This document shows, one piece after another, positions 17,852-25,625 of a stretch of DNA of 64,000 bases (positions are counted from its first letter, which is position 1; every line of letters starts with the position of its first letter). This stretch comes from Flavobacterium sp. I-STPP5a (lineage in GTDB: Bacteria > Bacteroidota > Bacteroidia > Flavobacteriales > Flavobacteriaceae): positions 1 through 64,000 of the forward strand of contig NZ_VHLM01000019.1 in the NCBI RefSeq assembly GCF_009764685.1, read 5' to 3'. The position numbers were made by a program, and so were the translations under genes. The notes below the pieces were generated by a model. That model saw nothing but the letters and a program-made list of their open reading frames with translations. It was not told where the DNA came from and did not search any database.

Positions 17852-18946
17852 ATGAAAACGAATTCAATAGAAAAAATATCAAAAAGAAAAAACACGTTTT
17901 GGATCATTCAAATTGTGATCTGGACTATTGTACTAGGCTTTATATTTATACCTCCAATGTTAGACCCTAAAAGAAATGTTTTAAGATATGAAAAATGGCA
18001 ATTGGTTTTGGATTATGTATCTTATACTGTTGCTATCCTTGTTGTGACCTATTCTGTACGGTTCTTTTTTAATAAATATATTGATTTTGAAAGTTTTACG
18101 AGAAGAGATCTTTTTAAAATAATTGTAGTGTTTGTGATCTCAATCGCTATCTATTATTCATTCGTAATTGGGTATAACTATTTGATGCTTACATATGTGT
18201 ATAAAAGGCCAGAAGTTTTAGATCACCCTAGCCAAAGTGTATTGGCAAATATTGTATTCATCATTTTGTTTTCTATTTTGTTTTTTTTGTGGATAATTTC
18301 ATATACTGTTGTTAAAACAATTTTATTACTAAAAGACAATAAAATGAATCGATTAGAATTAGAGTCTACGCTCAAAGAGTCACAGATTAATGCTTTAAAA
18401 GGGCAAATTAATCCGCATTTTATGTTTAACAGTTTAAATAATATTCGCGGTTTGATTCTGGAAAATCCAATGAAATCAAGGGAAATGATCACGCGATTGT
18501 CTGAAATGCTGCGGTATTCTTTGACAAAAAGTGAAATCAACACCATTGCACTTGAGGAAGAAATTGAAATGGTTGAAAATTTTATCGCCATTTCAAAAAT
18601 TCAATTAGAAGATCGATTGCAATTTATTTCAGAAATAGAAGAAGAGACTTTAAAATTGCCTATTCCGCCTATGATCATTCAAATGTTGATTGAAAATGCC
18701 ATAAAACATGGAATTTCGCAACTAAAAAATGGCGGTATTTTATTGTTGAAAATCAAAAAAGAAAATACCAATTTACATATTCAAGTTAAGAATACAGGGA
18801 ATTTGTCTCAACAAACAGGAACTACACAATTAGGTCTTAAAAATATTCAAAGAAGATTACACTTAATTTACGGCGAAAACGCCACTTTTTCACTTAATGA
18901 AATTGAAAATGAAGTCATTGCTAAAATAACACTACCTATTTCTTAG
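17852..18946 (+). CDS. LytS-type sensor histidine kinase
   Basis: A 364-residue membrane kinase. Four transmembrane segments (about residues 15-36, 53-73, 88-113, 130-158) are followed by a short coil and the His_kinase domain (PF06580 type) with phosphoacceptor His189 in QINPHFMFNSLNNIR. The HATPase region has MLIENAIKHGI and LGLKNIQRRL. There is no recognisable periplasmic sensor domain, so the signal is probably sensed in or near the membrane. The response regulator gene starts 6 bases after its stop, so the two form one unit. Confidence 0.92.
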   Translation: MKTNSIEKISKRKNTFWIIQIVIWTIVLGFIFIPPMLDPKRNVLRYEKWQLVLDYVSYTVAILVVTYSVRFFFNKYIDFESFTRRDLFKIIVVFVISIAIYYSFVIGYNYLMLTYVYKRPEVLDHPSQSVLANIVFIILFSILFFLWIISYTVVKTILLLKDNKMNRLELESTLKESQINALKGQINPHFMFNSLNNIRGLILENPMKSREMITRLSEMLRYSLTKSEINTIALEEEIEMVENFIAISKIQLEDRLQFISEIEEETLKLPIPPMIIQMLIENAIKHGISQLKNGGILLLKIKKENTNLHIQVKNTGNLSQQTGTTQLGLKNIQRRLHLIYGENATFSLNEIENEVIAKITLPIS

Positions 18947-18952
18947 TAACCG

Positions 18953-19675
18953 ATGAAAAAAATAAAAGCTGTCATAGTCGAAGATTCTCGTTTGGCTCGC
19001 AATGAGCTAAAGGAATTAATTAAAAATCACCCTGAAATTCAAATAATTGGTGAAGCCGAAAATGTAGATTTGGGTTTTGAACTCATCAACAATACGCAGC
19101 CCGACTTGCTTTTTCTGGACATCAACATGCCTGAAAAAGATGGTTTTGCCTTGCTTGAAATGCTCGATAATGTACCTATTACGGTTTTTACGACCGCCTT
19201 TGATGAGTATGCTATCAAGTCATTTGAATACAATGCGCTCGATTATTTGTTAAAACCAATCAATCCAAAAAGGTTTGCACAAGCAATAGAAAAAGTAAAT
19301 ACCAATTTGATCGAAAGAGCCGAAAAAAATGAGAAGAAACTAGCTTTAGACAATCAGATTTTTATCAGAGATGGCGAAAAATGCTGGTTGGTTAAAATCT
19401 CAGATATTTACTTATTTGAAGTTGATGGCAATTACACCAAAGTATTTTTTCAAAATGAAAAAGCTACGATCAATAAATCATTAAACCAAATTGAGGAAAA
19501 ACTTCCCGAGAAATATTTTTTTAGAGCCAATAGAAACCAAATTGTAAATGTGCAATACATTGGTAAAATTGAAACCTGGTTTAGCGGTAATCTTTTAGCA
19601 GAACTTCCAAAAGATATTAAAGTGGAAATTTCTCGAAGACAAGCCAGCAATTTCAAAGACAAGCTAAGTTTATAG
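18953..19675 (+). CDS. LytTR-type response regulator
   Basis: A 240-residue regulator with a receiver domain at 1-120 and a LytTR DNA-binding domain at about 140-238. The phosphorylated Asp is Asp56 in LLFLDINMPEKDG, with the acidic pair Glu10-Asp11 and a conserved Thr in VFTTAFDEYA. The LytTR domain shows IYLFEVDGNYTKVFF and FFRANRNQIVNVQYI. LytTR proteins bind paired direct repeats about 21 bp apart. Such a pair lies at 14493-14522, the only one I found in the window, so control of the small-peptide promoter is a plausible inference. Confidence 0.93.
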   Translation: MKKIKAVIVEDSRLARNELKELIKNHPEIQIIGEAENVDLGFELINNTQPDLLFLDINMPEKDGFALLEMLDNVPITVFTTAFDEYAIKSFEYNALDYLLKPINPKRFAQAIEKVNTNLIERAEKNEKKLALDNQIFIRDGEKCWLVKISDIYLFEVDGNYTKVFFQNEKATINKSLNQIEEKLPEKYFFRANRNQIVNVQYIGKIETWFSGNLLAELPKDIKVEISRRQASNFKDKLSL

Positions 19676-19921
19676 CAATGACTTAGTCTTCATTCAAGGC
19701 GGAAATGGTTATTAATTTGAATTCTAGTTTACAGCTCTTTTGCAAGAATTATTAAAATTAGCTTGTTCTCTAAATCATAAATAGAATTATGCAACAGTAA
19801 GCACAATGATTCTTAATTTTCTTAATGAACTTAATGGTTTATTGATTTGTGAAAGTTCTATTGGTTGACTAGACTAGTTTAATTGTTTATAACTTATTTG
19901 ACAAAACCCACTATAAACGGG

Positions 19922-21148
19922 TTAAATTCGACTCACAATCATTTGCGTTGCGCCTTTGTTCATCTGTACAAAAGTGCTGCACATATGTCCTTTTTCGTGA
20001 CGGATATCCTCATTTCGAATTAAATTTTCAAAAGCCTCGTTCAATTCTTGTTGATTGTTTATGGCAGTACACGCTTCCATATTAACCAATGCGATAGCTT
20101 CTGCAAAATGCGAATAATTGGAACCAATAACAATTGGAACACCAAAAGTAGCTGGTTCTAATACATTGTGCACGCCAGGATTCCCAAAGCCTCCACCTAC
20201 ATAAGCAATATCAGCATAACTGTAAATTTTGGTCAAAATCCCAATGGTGTCAATGATAAAAACATCAAAATCTGCCAGGTTTTTATTTTCTTTTTCAGAG
20301 AATAAAACAGTTTTTCGACTGATGCTGTTTTTGAGTTTTTGAATTTGATCGTCTTTAATATTGTGAGGAGCAATTATAAATTTCACATTCAATGCAGTCG
20401 AGTTAAGGAAGTTTACAATAAAATCTTCATCCTTTGGCCAAGAACTTCCCACAACAATTGTGGTAGTGTTATCCTTAAATTGAGCAATAAAATTCAGAGC
20501 ATTATCTTTTTCTAAAATGGTAGCCACACGATCAAAACGGGTGTCACCAGTCACAATAACATTGGTTTTGCCTAATTGTTGCAAAAGTTTTTTAGAACTT
20601 TCATTCTGTACAAAAAAGTAAGTAAAAGCATCAAGCGCTTTTTTATAAAAACCGCCATACCATTTAAAAAAGGCTTGGTTTTTTCTTAAAATTCCAGAAA
20701 TCAAATAGCTTTTTATGTCGCGTTTTTTGAGTTCGTTTAAGTAATTCGGCCAATATTCGTACTTGATAAAAAATACCATTTCAGGATGAACGAGGTCAAG
20801 AAATTGTTGTGCGTTTTCCTTTGTGTCCATTGGTAAATAAACCGTTATATCAGCTACAGCATTGTTTTTTCGGACTTCGTAACCTGATGGGGAAAAAAAA
20901 GTCAAGATAATTTTATGGCTTGGGAATTGTTCTTTAATTTTTTCAATCACGGGCAATCCTTGCTCATATTCGCCCAGTGATGCGGCATGAAACCAGATAG
21001 TTTTGTCTGTTGGTTTTATTTGCTGTTCAAGTTGCGTAAAAACACCTTTTCTGCCGTCTACAAAAAGTTTCATTTTTGGACTAAAAAGCGCCACAATCTT
21101 TAAAATAAAACTCGCAACTAAAACTAATAAATTGTAGATAAAAAGCAT
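19922..21148 (-). CDS. waaA: 3-deoxy-D-manno-octulosonic acid transferase
   Basis: A 408-residue GT30 glycosyltransferase (KdtA/WaaA) that adds Kdo to lipid A at the inner membrane. The N-terminal membrane anchor (LFIYNLLVLVASFILKIVALF) is followed by WFHAASLGEYEQGLPVI, the acceptor-binding motif with its conserved Glu, and YEYWPN. The C-terminal half has VGSSWPKDED and GGGFGNPGVHNVLEPA, the CMP-Kdo-binding region. The length is typical. It stands alone on the minus strand, divergent from the sugar aminotransferase, and belongs to lipopolysaccharide or lipooligosaccharide synthesis. Confidence 0.93.
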   Translation of the reverse strand: MLFIYNLLVLVASFILKIVALFSPKMKLFVDGRKGVFTQLEQQIKPTDKTIWFHAASLGEYEQGLPVIEKIKEQFPSHKIILTFFSPSGYEVRKNNAVADITVYLPMDTKENAQQFLDLVHPEMVFFIKYEYWPNYLNELKKRDIKSYLISGILRKNQAFFKWYGGFYKKALDAFTYFFVQNESSKKLLQQLGKTNVIVTGDTRFDRVATILEKDNALNFIAQFKDNTTTIVVGSSWPKDEDFIVNFLNSTALNVKFIIAPHNIKDDQIQKLKNSISRKTVLFSEKENKNLADFDVFIIDTIGILTKIYSYADIAYVGGGFGNPGVHNVLEPATFGVPIVIGSNYSHFAEAIALVNMEACTAINNQQELNEAFENLIRNEDIRHEKGHMCSTFVQMNKGATQMIVSRI

Positions 21149-21266
21149 GGCTAAAATTTTTGGGCTAAAATACGTTTTCTTTAAGTGAATTTCTAACGCA
21201 TCATTTTTTTAAATTTCAAGACTGCGTTTATTTTATTGTATTACCTGCTTTTTAAGAAACGTTGCA

Positions 21267-21296
21267 TTGGTATCAAGACATAAATAACTATTTTTG
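21267..21296 (+). promoter_or_regulatory. Promoter of the DegT aminotransferase gene
   Basis: TTG at 21267-21269, a 19-base spacer and TATTTTTG at 21289-21296 fit the TTG-N19-TAnnTTTG consensus exactly. Confidence 0.7.
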
Positions 21297-21367
21297 TTCT
21301 TCGTTTTAAGAAAGGAACAAGAATGCAATCGCAGACTTCTCTTTCGAACATTAAACTGAAAATCGAA

Positions 21368-22498
21368 ATGAAAAAAATCCAAATGGTTGACTTGAAAAGT
21401 CAATATGAAAAAATAAAAAATGTTGTAGATGCTTCAATTCAGGAAGTTTTAGACACTAATACGTATATCAACGGACCTAAAGTGCATGAATTTCAAAAAT
21501 CACTAGAGAAATATTTAGATGTAAAGCACGTAATTCCTTGTGCCAATGGTACTGATGCCTTGCAAATTGCAATGATGGGATTGGATTTAAAACCTGGTGA
21601 TGAGGTAATTACTGCCGATTTTACTTTTGCAGCCACTGTTGAGGTAATCGCTTTGTTGCAACTAACTCCCGTATTAGTAGATGTAGACATGTACAACATG
21701 AACATCTCTATTGATGGGATTCGTAAAGCCATAACTCCAAAAACAAAAGCGATTGTACCGGTTCATTTATTTGGACGTGCAGCCAATATGGAAGCGATTA
21801 TGGCTATTGCCAAAGAACATAATTTGTATGTGATAGAGGATAACGCACAAGCTATTGGCGCTAATTGCAAATTCTCTGACGGTACAAAAAAGAAAGCAGG
21901 AACTATTGGTCATGTAGGAGCGACATCATTTTTTCCTTCTAAAAATTTAGGATGTTATGGTGATGGTGGAGCAATTTTCACGAATGATGATGCTTTGGCT
22001 CACAAACTTCGCGGAATAGTAAATCACGGTATGTATGAGCGTTACCACCACGATGTTGTGGGAGTAAACTCAAGACTAGACAGCATACAAGCTGCGGTTT
22101 TGAATGCAAAATTGCCTTTATTAGATCAATACGGAAAAGCCAGACAAGATGCAGCACGTAAATATTCTGCAGCTTTTGAAGGGCACAAAAATATAATTGC
22201 ACCAAGTATTTGTGATATTTGTGACTGTCACGTTTTTCATCAGTATACATTACGAATTATCGATGCAGATAGAAATGGCTTGATGCAACATTTGTTAGAC
22301 AAAGGCATTCCTTGTGCCATTTATTACCCAATTCCGTTGCATTCGCAAAAAGCTTACGCTGACGCTAGATATAAAGAAGAGGATTTTCCGGTAACCAATC
22401 AATTGGTTAAAGAAGTGCTTTCTTTACCAATGCACACAGAATTGGACGATGAACAAATAGAATTCATTACATTGAGTGTTTTAGAATATTTAGGATAA
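21368..22498 (+). CDS. DegT/DnrJ/EryC1/StrS family sugar aminotransferase
   Basis: A 376-residue PLP enzyme that aminates nucleotide-linked keto-sugars for surface polysaccharides. The PLP lysine is Lys192 in SFFPSKNLGCYGDGGA. The substrate-binding stretch ANGTDALQIAMMGL and the VIEDNAQAIGA motif (PLP-ring Asp) are intact. An in-frame ATG 45 bases upstream would add a polar tail absent from relatives, so MKKIQMVDLKSQYEKIK at 21368 is chosen. GalE follows after a terminator, which fits a small nucleotide-sugar cluster together with KdtA on the other side. Confidence 0.9.
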   Translation: MKKIQMVDLKSQYEKIKNVVDASIQEVLDTNTYINGPKVHEFQKSLEKYLDVKHVIPCANGTDALQIAMMGLDLKPGDEVITADFTFAATVEVIALLQLTPVLVDVDMYNMNISIDGIRKAITPKTKAIVPVHLFGRAANMEAIMAIAKEHNLYVIEDNAQAIGANCKFSDGTKKKAGTIGHVGATSFFPSKNLGCYGDGGAIFTNDDALAHKLRGIVNHGMYERYHHDVVGVNSRLDSIQAAVLNAKLPLLDQYGKARQDAARKYSAAFEGHKNIIAPSICDICDCHVFHQYTLRIIDADRNGLMQHLLDKGIPCAIYYPIPLHSQKAYADARYKEEDFPVTNQLVKEVLSLPMHTELDDEQIEFITLSVLEYLG

Positions 22499-22504
22499 TT
22501 GTAG

Positions 22505-22530
22505 AGACGCGATTTATCGCGTCTTTTTTA
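22505..22530 (+). terminator. Terminator of the aminotransferase gene
   Basis: AGACGCGAT, loop TT, ATCGCGTCT, then six T's. A perfect short stem directly after the stop codon. Confidence 0.85.
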
Positions 22531-22562
22531 TGAAATAAAATTTAATAATATATTAATAAAGT

Positions 22563-23576
22563 ATGAAAATACTAGTAACAGGAGGTTTAGGATTTATAGG
22601 ATCACATACCGTTGTTGAATTGCAAAATGAGGGATTCGAAGTTGTAGTTGTAGATGATTTATCTAATACGTCTTTGAATGTCTTAGATGGTATTCAAAAC
22701 ATTACGGGTGTGAAGCCTGCATTCGAAAAAATTGATTTAAGAGAGAAAGATAATGTTCAAGATTTTTTTAAAAGAAATCATGATATTGCAGGTGTCATAC
22801 ATTTTGCGGCTTCAAAAGCGGTGGGCGAAAGTGTTGAAAATCCGTTGTTGTATTATGAAAACAACATCAGTGCTTTGATTTATTTGTTGCAGGAGTTACA
22901 GCAAAAGCCAGAAGCCAATTTTATTTTTAGTTCCTCTTGTACGGTTTACGGTCAAGCCGAAACGATGCCGATTACTGAGAATGCGTCTATTCAAACAGCG
23001 ATGTCTCCGTACGGGAATACTAAACAAATAGGTGAAGAAATTATCACCGACACAGCGAAAGTAACCAATATCAACGCTATTTTATTGCGTTATTTTAATC
23101 CAATTGGATCGCATCCATCAGCTGAAATTGGGGAGTTGCCATTGGGAGTGCCACAAAACTTAGTGCCTTTTATTACGCAAACAGGAATGGGTTTGCGTGC
23201 AGAATTATCGGTTTATGGGAACGATTATCCTACGCCTGATGGAACTGCCATTCGCGATTATATTCACGTAGTCGATTTGGCGAAAGCCCATGTTATTGCA
23301 TTACAGCGCTTATTGAATAAGAAAAATGAAACCAAAGTGGAGACGTTTAATCTAGGTACCGGTACCGGAAGCTCTGTTCTAGAAGTTATTGAAACTTTCG
23401 AGAAAGTAAGTGGCAATAAGTTGCCTTATAAAATTGTGGGTCGACGAGAAGGTGACATCACATCAGCTTACGCCAGTACTGAAAGAGCTAATGAAATTTT
23501 AGGTTGGAAAGCACAATCAACACTAGAAGAAGCCATGGCAAGTGCTTGGAAATGGGAACAGAAAGTTCGTTTGTAG
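22563..23576 (+). CDS. galE: UDP-glucose 4-epimerase
   Basis: A 337-residue extended SDR enzyme that interconverts UDP-glucose and UDP-galactose. The NAD-binding motif GGLGFIGS lies at residues 7-14, catalytic Tyr150 and Lys154 lie in SPYGNTK, and the Ser of SSSCTVYG is present. The C-terminal half contains the expected GTGTGSSVLEVI and RREGDITSAYAST motifs that bind the nucleotide sugar. The length is standard. It is cytoplasmic and provides UDP-galactose for envelope polysaccharide. Terminators on both sides make it monocistronic. Confidence 0.95.
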   Translation: MKILVTGGLGFIGSHTVVELQNEGFEVVVVDDLSNTSLNVLDGIQNITGVKPAFEKIDLREKDNVQDFFKRNHDIAGVIHFAASKAVGESVENPLLYYENNISALIYLLQELQQKPEANFIFSSSCTVYGQAETMPITENASIQTAMSPYGNTKQIGEEIITDTAKVTNINAILLRYFNPIGSHPSAEIGELPLGVPQNLVPFITQTGMGLRAELSVYGNDYPTPDGTAIRDYIHVVDLAKAHVIALQRLLNKKNETKVETFNLGTGTGSSVLEVIETFEKVSGNKLPYKIVGRREGDITSAYASTERANEILGWKAQSTLEEAMASAWKWEQKVRL

Positions 23577-23610
23577 CGCTAGATCTTAGACGCTCTTGCT
23601 AAATAGAATG

Positions 23611-23648
23611 AAAATCCTGAATTATCGCAATGATAATTCAGGATTTTT
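23611..23648 (+). terminator. Terminator of galE
   Basis: AAAATCCTGAATTATC, loop GCAA, then TGATAATTCAGGATTTTTT (one unpaired base). A very strong stem 35 bases past the galE stop. Confidence 0.85.
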
Positions 23649-23694
23649 TCTTTTAAGTAATTTGTTGTAAATTCGTTAAACTAAGAAATGAGTC

Positions 23695-23892
23695 ATGGAT
23701 GCTGAAAAAAACAAATCTGAAAATAGTAAAGCCGAAGAGCCTTCAATAGGTTATGAAACTTCAAAAATTAGGTTTAAGGGAATTGATAGAGCTACTTTTA
23801 ATTTTGATGAAGAAGTGAAAAAAGGTTTGACTCCCGAGGAATTTAAATTTGAGATGTATAAAAGAATAAAAGCCTATCCTTGGAAAAAGTAA
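23695..23892 (+). CDS. Putative antitoxin of a RelE/ParE-like module
   Basis: A 65-residue highly charged protein (MDAEKNKSENSKAEEPSIGY at the start, YKRIKAYPWKK at the end). Its stop lies 13 bases inside the next gene, the standard antitoxin-toxin overlap. No classic DNA-binding fold is obvious. The middle (IDRATFNFDEEVKKGLTPEEF) could be a toxin-wrapping helix. The antitoxin call rests on size, order and overlap with the RelE/ParE-like gene. A promoter-like TAAATTCG lies at 23668-23675. Confidence 0.55.
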   Translation: MDAEKNKSENSKAEEPSIGYETSKIRFKGIDRATFNFDEEVKKGLTPEEFKFEMYKRIKAYPWKK

Positions 23893-24197
23893 TTTTTAAG
23901 GAAGAAATTCTACTATATTTTGATGAACTGATTTCTATACTCTTCGATCGAGAATATTTTAGTTACGAAAAGAATGCAATACTTTATGTTGATAAGATTG
24001 TAGATTTTATTATCTTAGAAATTAATAGTTTTCCGCATAAATCAACTCCACAAAAACTCCGTCATTTAGGATCAAACTATATTTTTTACAAAGCGAATAA
24101 TCGAACTACTTGGTACATATTCTTTGAAAGAAAAGATTCCGTATTTTTAATCACAGGGATTAGTAATAATCATTGTGAAGAAGCTAAGAAGCTGTGA
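23880..24197 (+). CDS. RelE/ParE-like toxin
   Basis: A 105-residue protein. Its C-terminal half (LRHLGSNYIFYKANNRTTWYIFFERKD) and closing LITGISNNHCEEAKKL have the strand order and the G-I-x-N-x-H ending seen in RelE/ParE-superfamily toxins, which act on ribosome-bound mRNA or on DNA gyrase. The N-terminal helices precede the beta sheet as expected. Which target applies cannot be told. It is translationally coupled to the upstream putative antitoxin (13-base overlap). A strong shared terminator follows. Confidence 0.65.
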   Translation: MEKVIFKEEILLYFDELISILFDREYFSYEKNAILYVDKIVDFIILEINSFPHKSTPQKLRHLGSNYIFYKANNRTTWYIFFERKDSVFLITGISNNHCEEAKKL

Positions 24198-24204
24198 GAA
24201 AAAG

Positions 24205-24236
24205 AAAAGCCAAATCGGAACAGATTTGGCTTTTTT
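24205..24236 (+). terminator. Bidirectional terminator between toxin and lipoprotein genes
   Basis: AAAAGCCAAATC, loop GGAACA, GATTTGGCTTTTTT. A run of A's before and T's after lets it serve both the toxin gene and the convergent lipoprotein gene. Confidence 0.85.
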
Positions 24237-24241
24237 ATGAT

Positions 24242-24493
24242 TTATTTTTTTGCTGCTTCTTTCATTTTAGCAGCTGCTTCATCTAATTTTGCTGCACCTT
24301 TTTCAAGTGCTTTTCCAGTTTTTGATTGTAAAGTATCTACAGCCTTGTCCATTTTTACAGTGGCAGTATCTATTTTCGCTTCTAATTCAGTACCTACGGC
24401 ATCTTTCGCCTCGTCTAATTTAGCTTTCGTTTCTTCTTTACAAGATACTGTTACTAGTGCTAAAAATGCTATTCCTAAAATTACTTTTTTCAT
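24242..24493 (-). CDS. Small helical lipoprotein
   Basis: An 83-residue protein with a lipoprotein signal (KKVILGIAFLALVTVSC, lipobox Cys at 18) and a mature part made of Ala/Lys/Asp/Glu-rich repeats such as KLDEAKDAV, KMDKAVDTL and KLDEAAAKMKEAAKK. The periodicity suggests a long amphipathic or coiled-coil helix. It resembles the 74-residue lipoprotein at 11029-11253 in design. A TTG two codons earlier is in frame, but the ATG at 24493 fits the signal peptide best. Function unknown. Confidence 0.7.
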   Translation of the reverse strand: MKKVILGIAFLALVTVSCKEETKAKLDEAKDAVGTELEAKIDTATVKMDKAVDTLQSKTGKALEKGAAKLDEAAAKMKEAAKK

Positions 24494-24530
24494 ATTCAAT
24501 TTATTTATGTGTTTGTAATTTTAAAGATAT

Positions 24531-24569
24531 AAAAAAATCCTCATAAAAATAGTTTCATGAGGATTTTTT
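24531..24569 (-). terminator. Terminator of fabD
   Basis: AAAAATCCTCAT pairs with ATGAGGATTTTT around a 13-base loop. A/T runs on both sides; it sits 17 bases past the fabD stop. Confidence 0.8.
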
Positions 24570-24585
24570 AAGATTGAAAAGTAGC

Positions 24586-25458
24586 TTAGGCGTTGGCTGT
24601 AACTGCTTCTTTATTGATTTTTCCAATTAATCCAGCTAGTACTTTTCCAGGACCAACTTCGGTAAATAGGGTTGCTCCATCAGCAATCATTTGCTGTACA
24701 GATTGCGTCCATTTTACAGGAGCGGTTAATTGAATGATTAAATTTTTCTTGATTTCGTTCGGGTCCGAAATGGCACTTGCAGTTACGTTTTGATATACCG
24801 GACATATTGGTGTTGAAAAAGTAGTGGCCTCAATAGCTGCTGCAAGTTCTTCACGAGCTGGCTCCATCATTGGGGAGTGAAAAGCACCACCTACTGGTAA
24901 TATCAAAGCTCTTTTGGCACCCGCTTCTTTCATTTTTTCGCACGCTAATTCAACGGCTTTGTATTCACCAGAAATTACCAATTGACCCGGACAGTTATAA
25001 TTGGCAGCAACCACAACACCATCGATAGAAGCGCAAATGTCTTCAACAATTTTGTCGTCTAAGTTTAAAACAGCGGCCATAGTTGATGGAGTAATTTCGC
25101 AAGCTTTTTGCATGGCCAAAGCCCTTTGAGAAACTAGTTTTAAACCGTCTTCAAACGATAAAGCACCATTAGCAACTAGTGCAGAGAATTCGCCAAGAGA
25201 ATGTCCTGCTACCATTTCTGGAGTAAAATTTTCTAAAGTTTTAGCCAATATTACAGAGTGTAAAAAAACTGCTGGTTGAGTTACTTTGGTTTCTTTTAAT
25301 TCTTCGGCAGTTCCTTCAAACATGATATCGGTGATGCGGAATCCTAAAATTTCATTGGCTTTTTCAAATAATTCTTTTGCAAGTGGATTACTCTCGTATA
25401 AGTCTTTACCCATACCTGTAAATTGTGCGCCTTGACCGGGAAATACGTATGCTTTCAT
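24586..25458 (-). CDS. fabD: Malonyl-CoA:ACP transacylase
   Basis: A 290-residue cytoplasmic enzyme that loads malonyl groups onto acyl carrier protein for fatty acid synthesis. It starts with the FPGQGAQ motif (residues 6-12). The nucleophile is Ser87 in GHSLGE and the catalytic His is His194 in GAFHSPMM; VGPGKVLAGLI near the end is also family-typical. The length fits FabD and is too short for a polyketide synthase domain. It is monocistronic with its own terminator. Confidence 0.95.
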   Translation of the reverse strand: MKAYVFPGQGAQFTGMGKDLYESNPLAKELFEKANEILGFRITDIMFEGTAEELKETKVTQPAVFLHSVILAKTLENFTPEMVAGHSLGEFSALVANGALSFEDGLKLVSQRALAMQKACEITPSTMAAVLNLDDKIVEDICASIDGVVVAANYNCPGQLVISGEYKAVELACEKMKEAGAKRALILPVGGAFHSPMMEPAREELAAAIEATTFSTPICPVYQNVTASAISDPNEIKKNLIIQLTAPVKWTQSVQQMIADGATLFTEVGPGKVLAGLIGKINKEAVTANA

Positions 25459-25625
25459 GTGTTTATTTTAAAGATTGAATATTACTAGGGATTGAAAATG
25501 TATTTCAATCAGCTTGCAAAAATACTATTTTTTTACAAGCGACAATAGTTTCCTTTTTTTCGGAATAGTACTGTAACGCTTTTTGATGTACGAAGACTAA
25601 TTTGGTACACAAATAACTTTTCAAA

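Noticed and set aside
24237-24518. 93-codon plus-strand frame opposite the small lipoprotein gene
   Set aside because: It is the antisense of a repetitive helix-coding gene, which commonly gives long open frames; the minus-strand frame has a lipobox and a signal peptide.
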